Assembly: GCA_034769895.1 (NCBI GenBank)
Contig: CM068373.1
Location: 437,887,080 to 437,951,079, forward strand
Reading direction: 5' to 3'
DNA: 64,000 nucleotides
DNA from: Magicicada septendecula
Taxonomy: Eukaryota > Arthropoda > Insecta > Hemiptera > Cicadidae
A program made the translations under genes and the position numbers. The notes beneath the pieces were generated by a model that saw only the letters and a list, made by a program, of their open reading frames with translations, ran no database searches and had not been told where the DNA came from. Shown one piece after another: positions 59,683 to 64,000 of the stretch (position 1 is its first letter; each line of letters starts with the position of its first letter).

Positions 59683-59709
59683 AAAAACTTGTTCTCCCCT
59701 CTACCAGTT

Positions 59710-59754
59710 TATAAAGATAGGTATTAGCGATCTCTACCTTACAACAACCTCAGT
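59710..59754 (+). promoter_or_regulatory. TATA-like box and TCAGTCC initiator before the 59766 gene
   Basis: TATAAAG at 59710-59716 and TCAGT at 59750-59754 precede ATG 59766. The leader CCTCAGTCC plus TTTCA resembles that of polB. The TATA spacing (about 42 bp to the A) is longer than ideal. Confidence 0.45.
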
Positions 59755-59765
59755 CCATTTCAACG

Positions 59766-60410
59766 ATGGAAGGTGACTGTGACAGCAGCAGCAGCAGCAG
59801 CCATTGTGAGTATAACGTTTACTTGTCTCTTGCTTATCCGATCAACTCGTACTCTAAGTTCGTTACCGTCGTACTGTATAAAGAACTCAACTATGAACCG
59901 GGTGTTTTGTTTACAAACGGGAAAAAGAAACGTATATTACTTGATTTTTCTGAGTGGAATTACTTGATGATCTTTCGTGAACAGTTACTATCCAGTATGT
60001 TATTGTACGAAGAAGGTGAAAACCGTGAAAATAAAAAGAGTGTGATGATCAGTCATCACTTTGGGAAAACGTTTGTTCGGATTAACGGTAGTAAGAACGA
60101 AACATTTGTTTTCACAGAACCCGAGTGGATGCGTTTTGGTTATTTATTAACCGTACTAAAGAAATATCTTATTCGCTTGTTTTATGATCAAGATCACTTC
60201 AAATCGTACATTAATCAAGTAGTAGCCAAGGGGTGTTATGTAACACCATCCTTCTTTTTCCCCTCGTTTTTTCGATTGGAAAGCAGTCGTCACGACCAAC
60301 AGCTAACATTTGATCGTCTTTACGATGAACTGGTGTTGGAAGGAAAAGTAGAGGGAGAATTTCAAAAAATTAACGTACTCGATGCGGACATGTGTCACTC
60401 GGAAAAATGA
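59766..60410 (+). CDS. Conserved-type Polinton protein, 214 residues, function unknown
   Basis: The intact frame starts with a Ser run (CDSSSSSSHCE) like the polB start. Two similar segments, each several beta strands followed by an EW-containing helix, are visible: RILLDFSEWNYLMIFREQL and ETFVFTEPEWMRFGYLLTV. The layout recalls PC4-like single-strand DNA-binding folds, but the match is weak. I have seen similar proteins in insect Polintons without known function. It overlaps the next gene by four bases (ATGA). Confidence 0.6.
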   Translation: MEGDCDSSSSSSHCEYNVYLSLAYPINSYSKFVTVVLYKELNYEPGVLFTNGKKKRILLDFSEWNYLMIFREQLLSSMLLYEEGENRENKKSVMISHHFGKTFVRINGSKNETFVFTEPEWMRFGYLLTVLKKYLIRLFYDQDHFKSYINQVVAKGCYVTPSFFFPSFFRLESSRHDQQLTFDRLYDELVLEGKVEGEFQKINVLDADMCHSEK

Positions 60411-60913
60411 ACTTGAATAGGACGGTTATTGCCGAGTTTGAAGCGTTTCGCGGTGACAAAAATGAATATGTAATCAAAGAGTTCGTTACAGTTGACATAA
60501 CAACCGGACGTTTTGTTATCGTGTTGTTCCCTCCACCATACGAAAGTGCACGACTGCACCAGAAATTCCGAAAAATCAATGACTGGTTGGAAACACATTA
60601 TCACAGGATACGATGGCACGATGGTAATGTACCGTACAAGAATATGGTACGCATCGTTGCAGACATTTTTTCAGATTATCCTGTTGTCTATACAAAAGGG
60701 TTTGAGAAGGCAAATTTCTTACGACAGTTGTATCACCATGGTGAGGTGATTGACTTAAACTATATTCAAGCACCTGTAGTTCCTAGATCCTTTGTACCCA
60801 TCATACAATGTCCTGTTCCTCATCATCAACCCGTTACCACTCCCCCTTTACACTGTGCATTGCGCAAAGCTTTGTTTTATGCAGAATGGTTGCGGCAACG
60901 ATGTAAAATATAG
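60407..60913 (+). CDS. Conserved-type Polinton protein, 168 residues, nuclease-like fold possible
   Basis: The ATG at 60407 overlaps the preceding TGA. It opens with VIAEFEAFRGDKNEYVIKEF and continues LFPPPYES, INDWLETHYHRIRWHDG, PVVYTKGFEKANFLRQL, then a Cys/His-containing tail (CPVPHHQ, HCALRKALFYAEWL). This pattern recurs in insect Polinton-linked proteins. The beta strand with acidic residue followed by YTKG-like and EKxxFL motifs hints at an RNase H/DEDD exonuclease-like fold, but several catalytic acids are not obvious. The frame is intact. Function unknown. Confidence 0.6.
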   Translation: MNLNRTVIAEFEAFRGDKNEYVIKEFVTVDITTGRFVIVLFPPPYESARLHQKFRKINDWLETHYHRIRWHDGNVPYKNMVRIVADIFSDYPVVYTKGFEKANFLRQLYHHGEVIDLNYIQAPVVPRSFVPIIQCPVPHHQPVTTPPLHCALRKALFYAEWLRQRCKI

Positions 60914-61613
60914 TCGGTTGTGAAAATGTTTTCATCATGGTGTTGGTGTGAATGCTACGTGGCAGAAATGTCTATAAACGTAGAATTAGGTACCGTAGTG
61001 TGCGCGTGTGTCCTAACCTTGACTACGTCACTGTCGCGGTAGAAATACTCATAAACGTAGTCCTGGTAGTTCGAGACGGGTCACTGGCACGGTAGATATA
61101 CCTGTAAACTCGCCAAGAACCAGTTTGGGTGTGAAAATTACTCATTACGGTACAGCAAATGTGAATACGCATCATGTATGAACAACATATTCACCCGATT
61201 AAAAAAATAAAAAAAAAAATAAATAAAAAAATATGTACTGCTTTTACACATTGGCTTAGCATTGTATAGTGTACCTTTATTATTATCTACCACTGTACTA
61301 GTCAATATAGTCAATAGTACAGCGATAGATAACGTGGAGTAGGCCTGCTTTACGAATCTGTAAAGTTGGGGAAACCACGTTAAAAAAAGCGTAGCAGGCT
61401 CTCATTCGCCTCCCTCAGGCTGCTAGGAAGAGGATGAGAGGTAAAAAAAATAAAAGTATAACGAAATGTTTATTTATTTAATAATAAATAAACTTATATT
61501 GTGCTTTTATGATTTTACATATAGGACGACAGTAGATATCACTCGTCCACCTCATGGTTACAAGTAAGAGATGAGAAGTATAAGTACAGAAATAATTACA
61601 GTTAAGCGATAAC
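60914..61613. other. Right arm noncoding region with degenerate repeats
   Basis: No gene is seen. Three diverged units of about 75 bp (CGGTAGAAATACTCATAAACGTAG-like) lie at about 60955-61115. An A-rich stretch follows at 61200-61232, then the inverted-repeat cluster at 61331-61440. Confidence 0.6.
61331..61440. ncRNA. Candidate structured RNA with nested hairpin and pseudoknot-like pairs
   Basis: AACGTGG (61331-61337) pairs with CCACGTT (61375-61381), enclosing CTTTAC (61348-61353) with GTAAAG (61360-61365). Next, TAGCAG (61392-61397) pairs with CTGCTA (61420-61425), while CTCTCAT (61399-61405) pairs with ATGAGAG (61434-61440); these two helices cross. Such dense complementarity suggests structure, but no known RNA family is recognised. 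Confidence 0.35.
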
Positions 61614-61685
61614 GGCCTCTTGGTGTAGTGGATGCACGCCGGTTTGGTGTACCGGAGGTCACGGGTTCAAATCCCGGAGGGGCCA
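61614..61685 (+). tRNA. tRNA-like gene, formal anticodon GGT (Thr)
   Basis: A full cloverleaf folds: 7-bp acceptor GGCCTCT/AGGGGCC (one G-T), D stem GTGT/GCAC, anticodon stem CCGGT/ACCGG with loop TTGGTGT, variable AGGTC, and T arm ACGGG-TTCAAAT-CCCGG with one end mismatch. A box TGGTGTAGTGG and B box GGGTTCAAATCC are good. The T arm and acceptor resemble eukaryotic tRNA-Pro more than tRNA-Thr, and the GGT anticodon is rare in eukaryotic nuclear tRNA sets. The discriminator is A; CCA is not encoded. T runs follow downstream. It may be a functional element-borne tRNA or a captured, drifting one. Confidence 0.75.
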
Positions 61686-61761
61686 TAATTTATTTTTATG
61701 TAAAAATTAATACCCAATGACATACCATTGTTACAGTCGAACACATGCGTCATGTCGTCGT

Positions 61762-62641
61762 ACATTTCGGTGTTAAAATTTCGGACACCAAAAATTTCGG
61801 GTAACCCCATCCGTTGATTTAAACATTTCGGGTACTAAATTTCAAACACCAAAAATTTCGGGTACCCCCATCCGTTGTTTTAATCATTTCGGGTGTCAAA
61901 TTTCAGACATCACGCCCTCTACGTCGTCGTCGTCGAACCAGCTATCATATCCACCCAGCCTCCTGTTTCGTCATAACCAGTGTTTTATACATGCGTCATG
62001 TGGGCGTACCCACAAATTTCGGGTACCCCCATCCGTTGTTTGAATCATTTAGGGTAACAAAATTCTGACATTAAAAATTTCGAGAGAGAACGATTATTTT
62101 GTTACATCAAAATAAACCAGAACGCGGAAGTGTTTTAACATTCGGACACCAGCTGCCAGGGCCTCTGTGTGATGTCATGAACTGGAACCCGGTTAGGGCG
62201 TACCCACAAATTTCGGGTACCCCCATCCGTTGATTTAAACATTTCGGTTAACGGTACCCGATGCCCCCAAAATTTCGCGTAACGGTACCCGATGACATCG
62301 CCTCTGTGCGTCCGGGCCCTCGGCAACCGCCGAATTCCGGGTACCCCCATCCGCTACACATTGTTTTCGGCTACCAAATTTTGGACATGCAGAAACCACG
62401 GCCTCCGTGACGTCTTGAAACAGGTTTTAGCCATGCGGACGCCAGGGACTAGGGCCTCTATGTGACGTCATGAACTGGAACACGGAAGTGTTTCAGTCAC
62501 ACATACACACACAAAACAGTGACGTCACATGGACAGCTCGGACACCAGCTTCTAGTGCCTCTATGACGTCATGAACTGGAACCCGGTAGTGTTTTCGTTC
62601 GCAACCCGGAAGTGTTCACGTACATATACTTTCCCTCTACT
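61762..62641. repeat. Polinton right terminal inverted repeat
   Basis: This is the reverse complement of 38183-38876 plus about 185 bp extra near 62140-62325, which itself consists of additional TACCCCCATCCGTT units and a GATGTCATGAACTGG block. The outer terminus CTTTCCCTCTACT is exact. Confidence 0.9.
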
Positions 62642-62822
62642 AACTCTCGTCCTCCAAACACAATTGTGAAGTCTCTGCTTCACCATCACAGGAAAATATT
62701 ACCCTCTGTACCCCCTCTACATTTAGACGATCTCTCCATTTTTTTCTCCAAATCCTCAATACTTATTACTACTTCATTACTAACGCCAACTAACTTTCTA
62801 CTCTTAATATCACTAATATTAT

Positions 62823-63434
62823 TCACTGTTTAACCACATTACTCACCTTGTTTACTGTCACTTGTTTTACGCTTAAATTACCACCATTATCGTTTATATT
62901 TCCGTTATTTTCACTTACCTTTTTGTTTGCACCCTCATTATATTTAATATTCCTCTCCAGCTTATCTAACTGTTGTATCAATTTAGTATACATTTCGTTT
63001 AATTTATCATCGATATTCTTTTGTGATTTGGTCACTTTGTCATTTATTTCATTAATATTAATATTTTGTTGTTTCATTTCCTCCTTAATCTCGTTAAATT
63101 TAACATTCTGTTCATCTAATTTTACGTTAATATCCCCCTTTATTTCGTTAATATCGCCCCTTAGTTCATTAGACATTTTACTCTGTTGCTCTAAAAGCAA
63201 CTGCATCATATTCATCATATCATTATTGTCAAATTGTTTATTTTGATTAATTGAGGTTGGGGTTAACTGAATCCCCGAGTCATCTATAACAGCTGACTCG
63301 TTTAATTCTCTGTTTTGAACTACGATTGGAGTCGAATGAACCTCCAACCCGCTCATGACCGTTGATTCGGTCAGTGCTTGGATTTCTGATTCATTAACGC
63401 CAGTTACATTTATTTGATTCTCTGTATTCTCCAT
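62823..63434 (-). pseudogene. gag: Gypsy family C gag N-terminal part
   Basis: A 203-codon frame starts at ATG 63432-63434. It resembles the family B Gag N-terminus: VHSTPIVVQN versus AHSTPSASQE, and DDSGIQLTPTS versus EDSGVQLTPTS, followed by a coiled coil (LRGDINEIKGDINVKLDEQ). It ends at a TGA. The remaining sequence to the Polinton edge (62648-62822) has no clear frame. The Gag core appears on the other side of the Polinton at 38060-38170, so the Polinton split this gene. Confidence 0.75.
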
Positions 63435-63603
63435 TTTTTATATTATTATGGCTTACACATACAATTATACACACTTTGACTTCAACTTATAGTTTTACTT
63501 TACTCCTTTCTAACCTACAAAACCGTCCTCACTCCCAAATAGCTCTTCTCTGCAACTTATATATTAGGTCTAATTTGTATGATTATAATAAATCATACAA
63601 ATC

Positions 63604-63678
63604 GTCCCTGAATTCAGGCGCCACTGAGACTTTACGTCTTTTTCTTAATAATAAATTCGAGTCCCTGTTCGGGGGCCA
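63604..63678 (-). other. Two lysine-type primer-site motifs of family C
   Basis: On the coding strand TGGCCCCCGAACAGGGAC (63661-63678) differs from the lysine site by one base. TGGCGCCTGAATTCAGGGAC (63604-63623) is a second, altered copy. Each follows the same GTAAAGTCTCAG, so a short segment with the LTR end and primer site was duplicated. Confidence 0.6.
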
Positions 63679-63679
63679 C

Positions 63680-64000
63680 TGAGACTTTACAAATTTATTG
63701 TAAAAATAAAATCTTATTAAATTTTTAAAACTTCACTTTTCTTACGTTTGGGTTTTAATCCAGAATCGTATAGACGAAAACAGTTGCAGAGGGATTATTT
63801 GGGTTGAGTTGCGAAATGATATTAACACAGTTTATGCTGACTAAAACAAATTATTTTTCTTTTATTTAATGAAATTATGTTATTTCCTACACCTATATAA
63901 CAAAGGCTCAGCTTCCCCTCATTTCTTATCAACTAATACATCGATTATAAGTTTTTAGTTTTTCTTTTGTTAAATGGAAAAGACGTACAAAGTTATCGGT
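63680..64000 (-). repeat. Family C LTR-like sequence running off the window
   Basis: On the plus strand it begins TGAGACTTTAC just after the primer site. The first 100 bp are also found at 37753-37853 on the other side of the Polinton, after which the two diverge. Confidence 0.5.

Larger units (their letters stand above)
38183..62641 (+). mobile_element. Polinton/Maverick (polintovirus-like) element, 24.5 kb
   Basis: The ends read AGTAGAGGGAAAG and CTTTCCCTCTACT, with AG/CT termini and long inverted repeats. The gene set is diagnostic: protein-primed PolB, chromodomain integrase, FtsK/HerA packaging ATPase, adenain-like protease, and double and single jelly-roll capsid proteins. Most genes lie on the plus strand, and two small genes on the left arm are on the minus strand. 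A BEL element is inserted at 46070-52898; without it the Polinton is about 17.6 kb, the usual size. Confidence 0.97.

Overview
The window is AT-rich eukaryotic DNA made almost entirely of nested transposable elements; I see no host gene. An arthropod, probably insect, genome is suggested by a BEL/Pao element of insect type, by Ty3/gypsy elements with lysine-tRNA primer sites, and by TATA plus TCAGT promoter motifs in the giant DNA transposon. The species cannot be read from the sequence.

Region 1 (1-37513, coding strand minus) is a tandem array of one Ty3/gypsy family (family A) with very long LTRs of about 4.2 kb: LTR (cut by the window edge, ends 2688) - internal copy A1 - LTR (22004-26167) - internal copy A2 (26168-33250) - LTR (33251-37513). 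Gag lies on the 5' side and pol follows by a -1 frameshift at a T TTA AAT heptamer. Both copies are defective and share at least one in-frame stop and one frameshift, so they look like copies of one already broken element. Copy A1 is split by a second, complete 12.6 kb gypsy element (family B, 3560-16124) with 1187-bp LTRs, an ATGG target duplication, a G GGA AAC frameshift heptamer, and a Gag with a RanBP2-type zinc finger in place of CCHC knuckles.

Region 2 (37514-38182 and 62642-64000) holds pieces of a third gypsy lineage (family C) on both sides of region 3. Its gag appears to be the target into which region 3 inserted.

Region 3 (38183-62641) is a 24.5 kb Polinton/Maverick, bounded by inverted repeats of about 0.7 and 0.9 kb and a perfect 6-bp AACTCT target duplication. 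It encodes protein-primed DNA polymerase B, a chromodomain integrase, a packaging ATPase, a DUF8207-like protein, a BIR (IAP-like) protein, a fibre-like repeat protein, a phospholipase A2-domain protein, an adenain-type protease, minor and major capsid proteins, two conserved proteins of unknown role, an OB-fold-like small protein and a Cys-rich small protein. Replication, integration, packaging and virion genes are therefore all represented, as in a polintovirus/adintovirus. Many are broken by stops and small indels, several in homopolymers. The right arm also carries a tRNA-like gene and a possible pseudoknotted RNA. A 6.8 kb BEL/Pao element (46070-52898, TSD ATCT) sits between polB and the integrase gene; its reverse transcriptase core is deleted and its protease Asp is replaced by Asn.

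Inferred order of events: family C, then the Polinton inside it, then BEL inside the Polinton; separately, family A, then family B inside A1.
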